Shown here: positions 49,701 through 60,397 of the stretch, piece by piece
Layout of the letters: each line of letters begins with the position of its first letter
How positions within the stretch are numbered: the first letter of the stretch is position 1
Origin: Vanilla planifolia
Taxonomy: Eukaryota > Streptophyta > Magnoliopsida > Asparagales > Orchidaceae
Length of the DNA: 64,000 nucleotides
NCBI GenBank assembly: GCA_023846275.1
Contig: CM043875.1
Coordinates: 26,359,470 to 26,423,469, forward strand
Direction: 5' to 3'
Notes under the pieces: model-generated
Databases searched by the model: none
Told to the model about the DNA's origin: nothing
The model's input: the letters and a program-made list of their open reading frames with translations, nothing else
Translations under genes and position numbers: made by a program

Positions 49701-52700
49701 TGGCTGATCATCCCTTTTTGATGGCCATATTGGTGTACTTTTCATGAATATCATGGTTTTTTGGTTTTGTCAAGATGTCATCCGAAGTTGGAAATAGGGT
49801 TGGGGTTTGGGATTAAGTTGAATAGATTGGTGAAACTTATGGCCTTGAAAGTTGAACCCTATCTAGTATGTTTTTTTTACTAAAACCCGTTACTATCACA
49901 AGATGTTAACCATGATATAAGAACCTAAACTTTTGTGTTAGATGTTAGAAAAATCTTTGATCACATGATATTTTGTTAGAAAGTAGATGGTGTTGTGTTA
50001 ACTTGGATAAATATCAGCTCTACAAGTTTGGCTTAGGCTATGCATAACTCACAACAAAATGTATTAAAACTTCCCTTTTGGAATTAATTTTGCATTTGCC
50101 ACTTAAGAATTACTTAATAAGTCAATTTCAGAACACAATATTGGACATGAAAGATTGCTTCTTATTGCAGGTCCTTAAATCTTTAATGTTGTTCCTTGCC
50201 CTCTTGTCAAATTTTTATGCATATATTTATAAGTGTATCATAGGTCGGATTTTGATTCCAAGACCATAATCTGAAATTGGATGCAAAGCTACTTGGTTTT
50301 GTTACAGTTGATCCAAATTTGACCTGCTAGTGAACCTAAAAGCAATATTCCTTTTAATTAGATAGGGCAAATACTCCTTATGGAGTTAAAAATGAATTGA
50401 TGTTTTAAGTGCTTATATTATTTAAAAAATTACTATAAAATAACTACCTTTCAATAATATCACTAACAATGTATCAATACTAAAAACATTTATTTAAAAT
50501 CAAAAGTATCATTGCATGATATCCAAAGACCCAGCATGCCTACTTGGGAGTTGGATTAATTTGAGGCTCCAATCTATTAGGTATATCCTTCATTCAATTT
50601 AATAAACTTAATTGGATCGGTTGGATGTGGTGTGTAGTTAATAATTTTTAAAATGATCAATTGACTATGTCAATTTCAAATGAAAATACAATCCATTTGT
50701 AGGCTTAGTTGTAATGAGATGTTTTAGCTTAGTTTGTTTCTAGTTTATAGTGTGTATGTTTTTCGTTGATGTGATAGTCTTTGTAGTGGGTGTCTAGTTA
50801 CTTGAATATCATATGCACACAAGTTAATTTCTTTATGCAATATTTTAAAGATCCTCTCTTGTGTAGTTCCTAAATCCCTTTGAGCAATAAGATACATTTA
50901 ATTTTTTCTATGTTTAGATGTTATGCGAAAATCTTATGCTTAATGTTTTAAGTTATTGTTTCATTGATAGATTTAATGACATGTTTTGGTATTTTCTTTT
51001 GCTTGATGAAGATGCAAAAATTTACATCTGAGATTTCAATCATCGACCCAAAGTACAACTATGTGGTAAACATTACAGGCATGAAGCTTAAGACCCTACA
51101 GCTTGAGTCCAGAACTTTGAGGTTGAGTTGCTTGAGGCCAGATTCTTGACACCCAACTCTTATGGCCATCCTTTCAAGAACTAGTTGTTGAGGTTAGCCC
51201 CTCATTGTTCATGAGTCTCAGCTAGCCTTAGAAGATTAGCTGCTCGACGTTAGCACTGTGAAGCTTAACCTTCAAGCTCAATATCTAGTCGTTAACTTCC
51301 TTAATCAACAATAATTAATTCTGTCACATTAGCACATTTGTTCTTCCTCACGTATGAAGCAACTCAATAATAACAATTGCATTAATCGTAAGCATGTCTC
51401 ATCACGCATGTGTAAGATAATTTAATGGTGCATGCAACGTTATTATCTAGGAGATAAGGAATAAATGTCCGACATTCCTTGTGTCGTTGCATGCAATAAA
51501 GTCTCCAAGGAGTAAGAGGAAAGAGCACAAAATCTGGTCATCCCTGATCCAGCTTAAGCTTAATTATAACAAGATTATTGGAGTTTGGTTGAAGGCAAGT
51601 TATTTATCTGCCCCTTTGTAAACTTCAATTTTTCAGAGAGAAGGAAATTTCTAGAGAGCTCTCTTGGCTTTCTTTCAATTTCCTAGCTTTCCTCTTCTTC
51701 CTTGGTGGCCCTCAACCTGTGAGGCTCTAAGTTCTTTCTTATTACTTGCTGTCAAGCTTTTGTTTAATCTTTTGAATCCATTTTTTTGCATCATCTTTGA
51801 CACCTTTTGTGAGAACTTTACAAGCAAATTGAAATAGAGAATCATTAAGATATTATATTTTTTTTTTTAGCGAGAACCACTCGACACATATAGTCAAGAG
51901 GCAACAGAGATAACTACATCTTTGCTTCAAATCTCATGGTCCTTAAAATCCTCTCATTCATCAACAATCTTTTTCATTTATTTCAACAATAGATAGAGCA
52001 CTAATACCAAATTCCTCTTCATTATTCTTACACTCATAAAGGAGTAGATTAAAGATGGTTCAATTGCTTCGAGCCCTTATCTCTCTCTAACTAGGAGCCA
52101 CTAAAGGCTTATTCCTGTAAACCCAAGCCTCATCTTTTTTCCATTTCCATAAATCCTTAAATCCTTCACCTCATATCCTCCTCCACAGCATCATTCCATT
52201 AACACTCAGTCAATGCCTTACGGTGTCGGGTGGTTCTTACATAATTGAAATTCTTTTCTACCTTTGATTTGGTGTTGAGGTGCCAAAGGCTCTTTTTAGT
52301 ACTCCACAAGGATTCCCTTATTACTTCGATGAGGAATCTCATATACTTTGAGTGTAGGGGTATAACCCATGCATCACCAAGTTTTTTTGTTTACGAAGGA
52401 AATTTTCTTGACATCTCTATCTCTAAAACTTCACTTGACTAACTCTTCTTTTTATCATGGTAACTTAGATCCCTATATTTTTCTTATTTCAAGATGATTG
52501 CCTCCTTGTATGTTATGTCAAAACATGCAAAGTGTATGATTTTTTCTACTTTTCTTAAGTACATCACCTCTAAATGGTTATAGAAGTTGCCTCCCATGTC
52601 TATTTCCTCTATTAGTCAATTCCAGAGACATCGGTCCAAATGCTATTGACAATAAAAAAATTTAATACAAAAAAGAAGAGGGGACTATTCATCAATTGAA

Positions 52701-55700
52701 TTTCTTGTAGAATAGTTAGCTTATAAACTCCCATCATATAAATCATTCATATATAATCTTAAATCTTCAACATTATAGACATTACTAATAAACATGTCAA
52801 GAGGTAATTCAAGAACATTAATATTATCTCATAGGGTGATTGCACACTAATACATGATCTCCTTTATTTCCTTGAAAGTTTTTTCTTGATTAACAATTTC
52901 ATTGTATTTTAAGTTACTAGATTCAATCTATTGAATTTTGAAATTTTTTTGTAAATAAATTGCAAAATCAGAATAAAGATGAGCTGAAATATCTAGTAAA
53001 TCTATAACTCTTTTAGGATTTTGACTATAAGCTATTTCAAAAGAGGATAATTTTGTGGTTTCAAAAATGGTGTTATTATAAACAAATTCTATTATAGGCA
53101 AATGTAAATCACAACTTCCAATACTCTTACTAAACTTTGTAATAAATTTTTTAATACCTTATTTTATTATCTTAGTTTGACAATTAGTTTTGGGGGTGAA
53201 ATGTAGATGAAAATTTCACTTGTCTAAAATAATTTTCATAAAATTTTTCATACCAAAGAGATAAATCTCACATCCATATCAAAAACAATATTGTTTAGAA
53301 CCCTGTAGATTAACAATTTATTTAAAGAAAAAATTTGTTATATGGGATGTATTATTATTATTTTTGCCAAAAAAAAAGAGTCATTTTAAAAAATTTGTCA
53401 AGTACCACAAATACTATTAGTGTGTTGGGCAATAAGTGGTAGTCTTAAAGTAAAATCCAAGAATAAGTACTCCCAAGGTTTATTAGGAATCAGTAATGAC
53501 ACATATTTACTAGATCATTGCTTTGTATCCTTAGCTAATTTATAAATTATATATTGGCACGCAATCTTATATCTATATATATATCTATATATATCTATAT
53601 ATATATATATATCAATAAAATCTTAATTATATTAGGTTAATAATCTTATCTCAACCCAGATGATTTGTTATGTCTCTTAATTGTAGCTCACTAATTAAGA
53701 TACATATAATGTGATTCTATGAATATACAAAATATTTCTCTTAAATAAATACTCATATGTTAAATAAAAGAAGTTTTATAAAGTTATAGGTTTATCTTAT
53801 AATTTTTTATAATTTTAATCAAGACAATGCATCTGTTGGCTTGTTTTGACTTTTAGGTTTATATTTTAGAACAAAAGAATAGTTGTGTAAAAATTCTTCT
53901 CATTTGGTATGCCTATGATTTAATTTCGTTTGAGCACTGATATATTTTAAGACATGATCATTAGTTAAAATGAATTCTTTGTGAAATAAGTAGTGTCTCT
54001 AATGTTTTAAAGTTTATACTAGAGTATGAAGTTCTTTATTATAAGTTGAATATCTTTGTTTTTCATAAGATGAATATCTTTATCAAACATTATTTAAATT
54101 TTCACTAAAATAAGTTATTGGATGTCCCTCATTCCTAAACTTTCCTCTTATTCTAATTTTCAATGCATCACAAGTAACCTTAAATACTTCAAAAAAAAAA
54201 TCTAATAATTTCAAAAGTGGTTATATAGTCATTAAGACCTTGATTTGAGTTAATGTTTTCTCAACTTTGTTGGTCTATAGAAATTTATATTTTTTCAATA
54301 AATCAATAATTAGCCATTATCTTATTAAAATTTTTAATAAATCTCTTATAAAAGTTAGCTAACCAATGACAAATTCGAATTTTAGTAGAACTTTTTAGAA
54401 TAGGCCAATCTACTCTTGCATTTATCTTTTCAGGTGATTGTAAGCCTTCAATAGTTACAATAAATCTTAAAAAAAAATATTTTGGTATGTGGGATCAAAT
54501 AACAAATAATGTTTCTATCTTCTATACCTGGAATAGCTCTTTAAGAAGTCCTATGTAAGAATTCATTAAGATTATATAATAGAATATTATCAAAATAAAT
54601 CATAATTAATCTTCCAATAAAAGTTTTTAAAATTGTGTTTATCAATCTCGTAAAAGTTTTAGGTGCGATTGATAATCTTAAAAGTGCATGATTAATCATT
54701 CATATAATCTATTAGGTGTTTTAAATGTTGTCTTTTATTTATCTTTAGATATAATTCTAATTTAATGGTACTTATTCTTAAGATCTATTTTTGAAAAATA
54801 ATTTACACCTAAAATAAAGTCCAGCATATCATTATTTGTGGAATGAGAAATCTATATTTAGTTATATTTTTATTAATAGCTTTACTATCTACACATATTC
54901 TCCAACTTCCATTGTTGTTAGACATCAATAATGCAGATACAACATATGAGCTTAAACTTTCTCATAAAGATTACTACAATATTTATTCTGTACTAAAGTA
55001 AATTTGGCAACTATGAACTTGAAAAAAAAATCAATAGTTGGATTTCTCTTATTGGAGGCAACTTATCTGGTAGCTTCTCTAGGATAATATCAGTGAATTT
55101 TGAAGTTTTTGGAGATATGAGCTTTAGGCTAGTCAGTTGAAACCTCTTTGATATATAAGAAGTATAGGGATTACCTCCTTGATATATAATAGGTATAAGG
55201 ATTAGTTATTAGAGAAGTTTTTTTTTCATCTTATCAAATCCAGATTTCTTTAATCTCAAACATAATTCTTCTTTTAGTTGGCACCTCTGGTTGGATTGAT
55301 TATTAATAGTTTCTCCAATAGTTAGAAAAATAATTAATTATTTTCTATTTATTTGAGAATTAATAGGCTTTGATTTAGATGATGATTTAGAAAGTTGAGC
55401 CTTCTGAGTTGGTTCAAGTGAGTGTAATTTAAGATTTCTCTTATTATATTTGAACACATAAGTATTTTCTATAATTTATGACATTAAAATCATACAACTA
55501 TAGCTTTCCTAATGGATATAGACTTTTTCATAAGCTTCTTTGCATATGCGAAGGTAAACCCAATTAAAAGCTCTTTAGGTGAATAGATGATCGGGTAGCC
55601 TCTTCCATTAATATAGATTCCTATTGGATTTGAATAGATGATCATTTAACTAGTGCGTAATGCCCACTAGAATGTCTATGAATTTTATCGTTGACTTGAT

Positions 55701-58700
55701 GAATCAATTTTAGGATATAAGACTTTCTTATTATAACAAGTTTTTCAAAAGGATCTCTTGTTTTTCCTTCAAATATTTGGCCCTTTCTTGAATATTTAGG
55801 TTTAAAAACCCATGGATTTTTTTTTGCATACCAGCTTCATATAATTTAGAAAATGCTAGTTTTCTTGAAGACTCTTCCTTTTACCTCTCATCAACTAGTG
55901 TTATTCTATAGAGTCTCTTTAGCAGATACCCCACTAACTCAAGCGAACATTCAAATGCCTATCCCACATTCATTTGCTAGGGGACTCCTAATGGGTTGAA
56001 TGCTATATCAACGAGCATTCCATCTTGCAAATAGGCATATTTCATATAGCCAAAATCCTAGAAATTATGCCTTTATGCCCATGTTTTCCAATTGTTTTAT
56101 CACCCACTTTTATTTCATGTTTCTATAAAATATATACATGAATCATTTCTAGATTATATTTGGAATACCTATTGATATGGATCCATCTCAATAACTCGAC
56201 CCCTTTTGCCTATAAGTAGTTTTAGAGAAGTTTCTTTTGAGATGTGTACCTCAATGCCAAAGATATTTTGTAATAATCTATCCTCTATGGCATATGATGA
56301 CTCATTTTTAACCTTAAGGTGTTAATTTACTCTATTATCCTTTTTCTTGATTTACAAATATCCAAAATTTGATGCCCAATACTCCATAGATAGTTCTAAA
56401 TCTATGGGAATAGTGATCAATTTTAGCATGAATAGTTGTAATGGAATCTTTCTTTGATGCGTTCAACATGTGCAATCTTTTGTCCATCGATGCGACTTAC
56501 AATTTGCACTTGAATTCCTTTTGTATCCATTTGTTCATTTAATTCAATGGCTTTTTTCATCGCCTTTTGATTTGAAACTCTAGTTTGTAATTATATAGCT
56601 ATATATTTTGCAAGAATATTGGGCTGTCGATAAGGCTTTTCATTTTTTTATAGCAATATAAAGTCTTTAGTTTATGTAATGGAACTCTTTTGTTACATTC
56701 CTCTGTAAGTCGTTGACTCTCCATGTTCTTCCTTCTATTAATAAATTTGGAAATTCAATAGATATTATGGTTTGAATCAAAATTATTCCTTTTTGAATCC
56801 CTATGTAGGTAATTCTTTTGAAACCTGAGGATATTCACTTATTCTTTTTGTACATAGTTTTGAATATAATTACATATATTTTCTTCTTGTAAGCTTCTAG
56901 AAAATTATTTGGTTGTGCAAACCAAATAGAATGACTTTGATTTGTTCCAAATTTGAAACCAAGTAAATTTATTGTGTTATATTTTTCTGTTCTATTCCCT
57001 TTTTATGTTTTTAGATATAAAATATGCAAACATGAATCTATAATTTAAATAATTCTTTTATAAAAACTTTATATGACAAGTTTTTTTTTTAAATTGGATA
57101 ACTACGCCTTTTATCCTTCGGTCTTAACTTCTTAAAAATAACATTTCCATTAATCTCGACTTTACTAATAAATAAGTCAAATTCATTTGAGCTCATATTC
57201 TGTCTAGCATTTGTTGTTGCAAAATAAGCTAAATTTAAAATTGGATAAGATGATCAATAAGGCATCAATTCCTATATCATGAGTGTTTCTTCATAAGAAC
57301 ATCCTCAAATTTGATCAATTACTTATTGTGCTTGTGGGTTTTTTCTACCAATTAGGGCATTCTCCTCACGGCCCCCATTGGAATGATCCGTAAGGTCATA
57401 ACTAGTATGACTATAACTTAGCCACTTTGATCCAACTCTACCCAAACATTTTCGGTTCATCCCAACATTACGACATATTTGACTATCGCTAAGCAGTTTT
57501 TGGATATCAAGTAGGTCTCTCCATATGGTAATTTAAATGTAGCTGATTTACCTCTTTTGCAATCAATTTCGCCACAATGCCTGCTGCTCTAGTTAATTTT
57601 CTATTCTTTCCAAGTGCGATTTCTATTTTATGTATGACCGTACTTGAGGGCAAACCCTTTCCCAAACTACACAAGCTTCTTGCAAAGCATACGGCTTTTT
57701 AGATGTATATTATGATATCTAGACTGATGGATTTGATATGAATCATGATGAAGTACCAAATGAATGGATATATTATAGTGATCCGAATTTGTCAAATCGC
57801 TCATGTTATGATCTTCTACATCCTAGGTCGCCCCCTTTCGTCATCTGTCTTATATTCTTCACGTGTCATTTAGATCAAATGACTTTATGAAATTACATCG
57901 ATAATTTCATATGTTACGGGTAACGTAGGAGATATCTTTCTTTTTTCTCGAGGATCATTCTAATTATCACTGTTTAGCTTTCAATTTGCCTCTAACCATC
58001 AAATGAAAAGTGAATAACCCATCCTCCTCTCTTTGAAACAAGGGGCGCTTCTAGTTCCGTACATGCTTCAAATAATTTTGTCTTCTCTATATTATCATAT
58101 CTCTGGAGTTATTAATTTTCTATGAGAAGTTACTGAACTCAATCACTTGTTGTCACTACTCAATAGTTTGTATTGGGGTCTATCTTATAGAGGTACTCCA
58201 ATTGGATTAGGTATCGATTTCTAGGTTTCATTGTAAACCTAATTGGTAGTTTCTAATTACGTAAATTAATAATTCAAATTGCACTTAAAGATAGAACATT
58301 TCTCATTAATATTGACACTTCTATAATAGAAATAATGGTATCTTCAATTATAGTTCATCTGAGATGTAAAATACCTCTACTCACCATCCCCATAACATAT
58401 TAGACAAAGGTATTCATTTCGATTAGAGTCATATTCTATGATTGTTATTCTACCAGATGTCTCTTTTTCATTATGTTTATATCGATTTTTCGATATAAAC
58501 GCTTATGATCTCCTCCTCTATACATTGCGATAATGATGCTTCCGGTATTAAGACTTTTACCACAATAAGGATGTCCATAGATCAAATTCTTTTATGGATT
58601 GAATTTTACTTGATTGTCTAAAGCTCCATTGCCTGCACTCAAGATAGAAGTTTTTTATGTATTGTTGTGTTATTTAGTCTTATGCTTTAATTTCTCTATA

Positions 58701-60397
58701 AGAAGTGGAATAGAATAATCTGATAGAAGTGTAACAATCACGTATCTGTAATGCATTATATGTCCCATAATAGGTCCCATCCTTTTGCCCCTTCCCGAGA
58801 GTCGATGACTAATCATAGCTAGTACCATTACACCAAAGACTAGTTCGACCTAATGCTTTATTTCTGTCTTAGTTGATCCTGATTTGACATTAGATGTATA
58901 TTTATTGTTGCTTAATAACCAATTTTGTAAATATTGCATATTTGATTCCATCCATAAATTCATTTTCTTCCCCATTAGTTCTAGTATCAATAAGAATTCT
59001 AGCTTTTATTGTTCATATATTATGGTATTAATATGTCATACCAATTTGGTATGTATGGATGATGAGATTCTATTGATACAAAGCGAATTCCAATAGACTT
59101 GTGGAATTTTCTTATTGGTGTGCATCCAATAGGAATTGAACCTATGAATTTGTCAATTATGAATTGGGTGCCTTAACTATTTAGCCATGGATGCTTAACA
59201 TGGATCATCATCGTATATCGTGAATGACCAAAAGGTATTGGCATTAGGCGGATTATTAACTATATTTCAATGAAAGTATCTTGAGCCTTTGGTTAATCTA
59301 TGAATTTTACTAACAATCTTTTTTTTTTAATTTTGAGATATTAATATTGATTAGTAATGAAAATACATCAAATATATCAAAGAAAAGGCATCAATTCAAA
59401 TTCTGGATCTTCAAATTGAGAGAGATCAAGAATTCCAACTATTTCTTTGATTCATGAATCAAATTTTGTTTTGTGAAACCTTTCACTTACATTTTTTTTC
59501 CATTAAGAATGTTTTTTGGAACTCTTTGGCCATTCAATTTGGGGTCTCTTATTTTCACATGATCCATGAGGTGCAAGAAACAATCGATGTTTCCCAATTG
59601 AAGGTGTATTACTGCTTATCAAAGGTGTAGCATTGCTTAGACTAGTGATTCTTATATCTCATTTGAACAATGGAAAGATGTTCGAAAGAAAAAATCTCCA
59701 TTCGATGTGGCTTCTACCTATATATATATTTATATGAATTCTATTGGATCAAAAAATGAGGTATTAGAAGAATCCTTTTGGTCTTCCAATAGACATAGGT
59801 TGATTTTTTCACTATTGTCAAAAGGTTTAAGGATTTCTTAGAGTTGTTTAGTCTTTTGCTTGAGAATAGTTGTCCAATAAATCTAATAAAAAAAGTGAGT
59901 ATCAGGCCTGAATCTAATCAGGGTTCATAGTGGTTTCAAATTGTAATGGTGTTCCTTTTAAATTGATAACACACTTTTCAAACACAAATTCAAACTAATT
60001 GATGGACAATAGACTTCAAAATCCTTATAGCATCTTTAGGACAAATAAAAAATTGTTTAATTACACAATGAATATTGTTGTTGATATGAATTTGAATTTA
60101 TATTTCTTATGACTTCATGTTTGGCTACAGAATTTGATTTTAGTTTCACTTCCTAATTATTTTTCTTTACAAACACTAACATTTTTGGTAGTTTTCATTG
60201 AATATTGATTTAGAAGTTTTGTATATGCTCACAAGCCAACTTTTTTGTGTTAATGATTTGTTCTTTAGTGTATGTTAGGATGCATATTTAAGCAGTTTTC
60301 TTTGTCATCTTAATAGCTTTCTCAAATTCAGGTTAAGCCAGAAATAATTAGCTGGTCTCCTCGCATCATTCTTTTGCACAACTTTTTGAGCCTGGAG
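45421..60397 (+). CDS. P4H1: Prolyl 4-hydroxylase (P4H1-type), N-terminal part, exons 1-4
   Basis: Exons are 45421-45481, 48248-48295, 49087-49139 and 60332-60397. They join in phase with GT-AG splice sites and give 76 residues. Residues 5-28 form one membrane segment ([20 protein letters not shown]), a type II signal anchor as in ER/Golgi plant P4Hs. Residues 55-76 ([18 protein letters not shown]) match the conserved start of the lumenal catalytic region of Arabidopsis P4H1. The enzyme hydroxylates peptidyl proline (cell-wall glycoproteins) using 2-oxoglutarate and Fe(II). The catalytic exons with the iron-binding HxD...H are not seen before the window end. The stretch between anchor and 'WENDKEA' is about 20 residues shorter than I recall for Arabidopsis; an exon may have been missed in intron 2, or the protein is shorter. 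Introns are 2.8, 0.8, 11.2 and more than 3.6 kb. Intron 3 holds a gypsy fossil and plastid DNA. Confidence 0.85.
46060..47290 (-). mobile_element. Copia gag fragment in P4H intron 1
   Basis: On the minus strand, 47218-47024 reads an open stretch with coiled-coil character ([20 protein letters not shown]), like the C-terminal half of copia gag. It is followed at about 46990 by a zinc-knuckle-like block (CYYCNQ...SSYE). LTR-like sequence may follow towards 46060. No pol part is present. The copy is broken and old. It sits antisense to the host gene and does not disturb its splice sites. Confidence 0.55.
46693..46733. repeat. (TA)n microsatellite in P4H intron 1
   Basis: About 20 TA units without interruption. 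Confidence 0.95.
49335..49660 (+). repeat. Three diverged copies of an intronic segment
   Basis: A segment with the words gagcatttattgctatttat, then tttgtcctcctgatgtcttt, then aattcacaaaaaagta recurs at about 49332, 49428 and 49590. The second copy has an expanded tttta run. Intervals are about 96 and 160 bases. Confidence 0.7.
51140..51880 (+). mobile_element. LTR-like stretch in P4H intron 3
   Basis: More balanced composition than its flanks, with the signal order of an LTR. Paired words (gtgcatgcaacgttatta and gtgtcgttgcatgcaataaa, about 51430-51500) are followed by tctgcccctttgtaaact (about 51608), then ttttcagagagaaggaaa and a pyrimidine-rich tail. No internal region adjoins, so it would be a solo or cut LTR. 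Confidence is low. Confidence 0.35.
52000..52620. other. Unassigned stretch next to the gypsy fossil
   Basis: Contains an open frame at 52245-52442 with no family likeness. By position it could be the 3' end (minus strand) of the gypsy element, but no LTR is evident. Confidence 0.3.
52620..55490 (-). mobile_element. Ty3/gypsy pol fossil in P4H intron 3
   Basis: Blocks on the minus strand run in gypsy order. A protease-to-RT linker is at about 55490-55330 ([17 protein letters not shown]-like). RT begins near 54950-54880 with [17 protein letters not shown] (family KKDGSWRMCVDYRALNK) and continues to about 54400. RNase H follows. Integrase lies at about 53550-52950, including [11 protein letters not shown] and [12 protein letters not shown]. 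The presence of integrase after RT/RNase H marks a Ty3/gypsy element and not a pararetrovirus. It is heavily broken and old. No LTR pair was found. Confidence 0.75.
53569..53613. repeat. AT/TATC-rich microsatellite
   Basis: A run of atatct and at units within the gypsy fossil. Confidence 0.9.
55640..56335 (-). pseudogene. rpoB: rpoB 3' fragment (plastid-derived)
   Basis: The minus strand encodes a decayed C-terminal part of the plastid RNA polymerase beta subunit. [17 protein letters not shown] and [17 protein letters not shown] are at about 56290-56190. [14 protein letters not shown]-like sequence follows, then [18 protein letters not shown] (about 56020), and HSSGHYALV ends it near 55650. 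Only about 230 of some 1070 codons are present, with stops in frame. The fragment starts directly after the rps3 stop, which is not the plastid order, and ends before the gypsy fossil. It has no nuclear function. Confidence 0.88.
56345..57000 (-). pseudogene. rps3: rps3 copy (plastid-derived)
   Basis: A nearly full-length but decayed copy of plastid ribosomal protein S3. [20 protein letters not shown] is near its start (about 56965) and [20 protein letters not shown] is at about 56560. [15 protein letters not shown] closes it at 56346. Several frame changes and stops interrupt it. In plastids rpl16 follows; here rpoB does. Confidence 0.88.
57075..57328 (-). pseudogene. rpl22: rpl22 fragment (plastid-derived)
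   Basis: Blocks like [25 protein letters not shown] and [20 protein letters not shown] match plastid ribosomal protein L22. The first residues are missing; the frame is joined directly to the end of rpl2. Confidence 0.85.
57331..58672 (-). pseudogene. rpl2: rpl2 copy with group II intron (plastid-derived)
   Basis: Exon 1 (about 58672-58276) holds [20 protein letters not shown] and [13 protein letters not shown]. Exon 2 (about 57655-57331) holds [13 protein letters not shown]. The intervening 620 bases match the plastid rpl2 group II intron (cgtaattagaaactaccaat, ggagtacctctataagatag, gcatgtacggaactagaagc). The 3' end of the gene, all of rps19 and the start of rpl22 are lost in one deletion. 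Stops occur in both exons. Confidence 0.9.
58680..58955 (-). pseudogene. rpl23: rpl23 copy (plastid-derived)
   Basis: From ATG at 58955 it reads MDGIKYAKYLQNW, then [17 protein letters not shown], one in-frame stop where Trp is expected, then [19 protein letters not shown] and [13 protein letters not shown]. Length and order match the plastid gene (about 92 codons). It lies 8 or so bases before rpl2, as in plastids. Confidence 0.9.
59121..59194 (-). tRNA. trnI-CAU: trnI-CAU copy inside the plastid insert (probably not functional)
   Basis: The minus strand gives a 74-base match to plastid trnI-CAU, starting GCATCCATGGCTAAATAGTT and ending TTCAATTCCTATTGGATGCA, with the anticodon CAT kept. Acceptor stem pairing is intact. 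Several changes in the D-loop and variable region, and the decayed neighbours, argue that it is a passive nuclear copy. Confidence 0.85.
59380..59850 (+). pseudogene. ycf2: ycf2 5' fragment (plastid-derived)
   Basis: The + strand, divergent from trnI as in the plastid, reads ycf2-like blocks near its start (gcatcaattcaaattctgg) and [18 protein letters not shown] (about 59715) with [11 protein letters not shown]. Only the first 150 or so codons are represented and the initiation codon is lost. It fades into intron sequence at about 59850. Confidence 0.75.

Larger units (their letters stand above)
55640..59850. other. Nuclear plastid DNA (NUPT) mosaic in P4H intron 3
   Basis: A continuous stretch is of plastid origin. 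Read from right to left it has the ycf2 5' end (+), then trnI-CAU, rpl23, rpl2, rpl22, rps3 and rpoB (all -). The order ycf2/trnI/rpl23/rpl2/rpl22/rps3 is that of a plastid inverted repeat and its junction with the large single copy. rps19 is missing, and rpoB, normally tens of kilobases away, is joined right after rps3. The rpl2 group II intron is retained, so the transfer was DNA, not RNA. All genes carry stops and shifts and show many C-to-T/G-to-A type changes, as expected of old methylated NUPTs. Confidence 0.9.
49140..60331 (+). other. P4H intron 3 (about 11.2 kb)
   Basis: Donor cat|gtatga and acceptor ttcag|gttaag frame this intron. In order it contains a three-fold diverged repeat (49335-49660), plain intron DNA to about 51130, an LTR-like stretch (51140-51880), an unassigned stretch, a Ty3/gypsy fossil (52620-55490) and a plastid-DNA mosaic (55640-59850). 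The T-rich last part, 59850-60331, is ordinary intron. The intron is large for a flowering plant and mostly made of inserts. Confidence 0.75.

Noticed and set aside
52620-55490. An endogenous pararetrovirus (caulimovirid)
   Set aside because: Integrase-like blocks follow RT and RNase H, which fits Ty3/gypsy; no movement protein or coat protein signal was seen.
56345-58955. A bacterial-type ribosomal protein operon (rpl23-rpl2-rpl22-rps3-rpoB)
   Set aside because: The rpl2 group II intron, the neighbouring trnI-CAU and ycf2, and the decayed frames show plastid origin in nuclear DNA, not bacterial contamination or a working operon.
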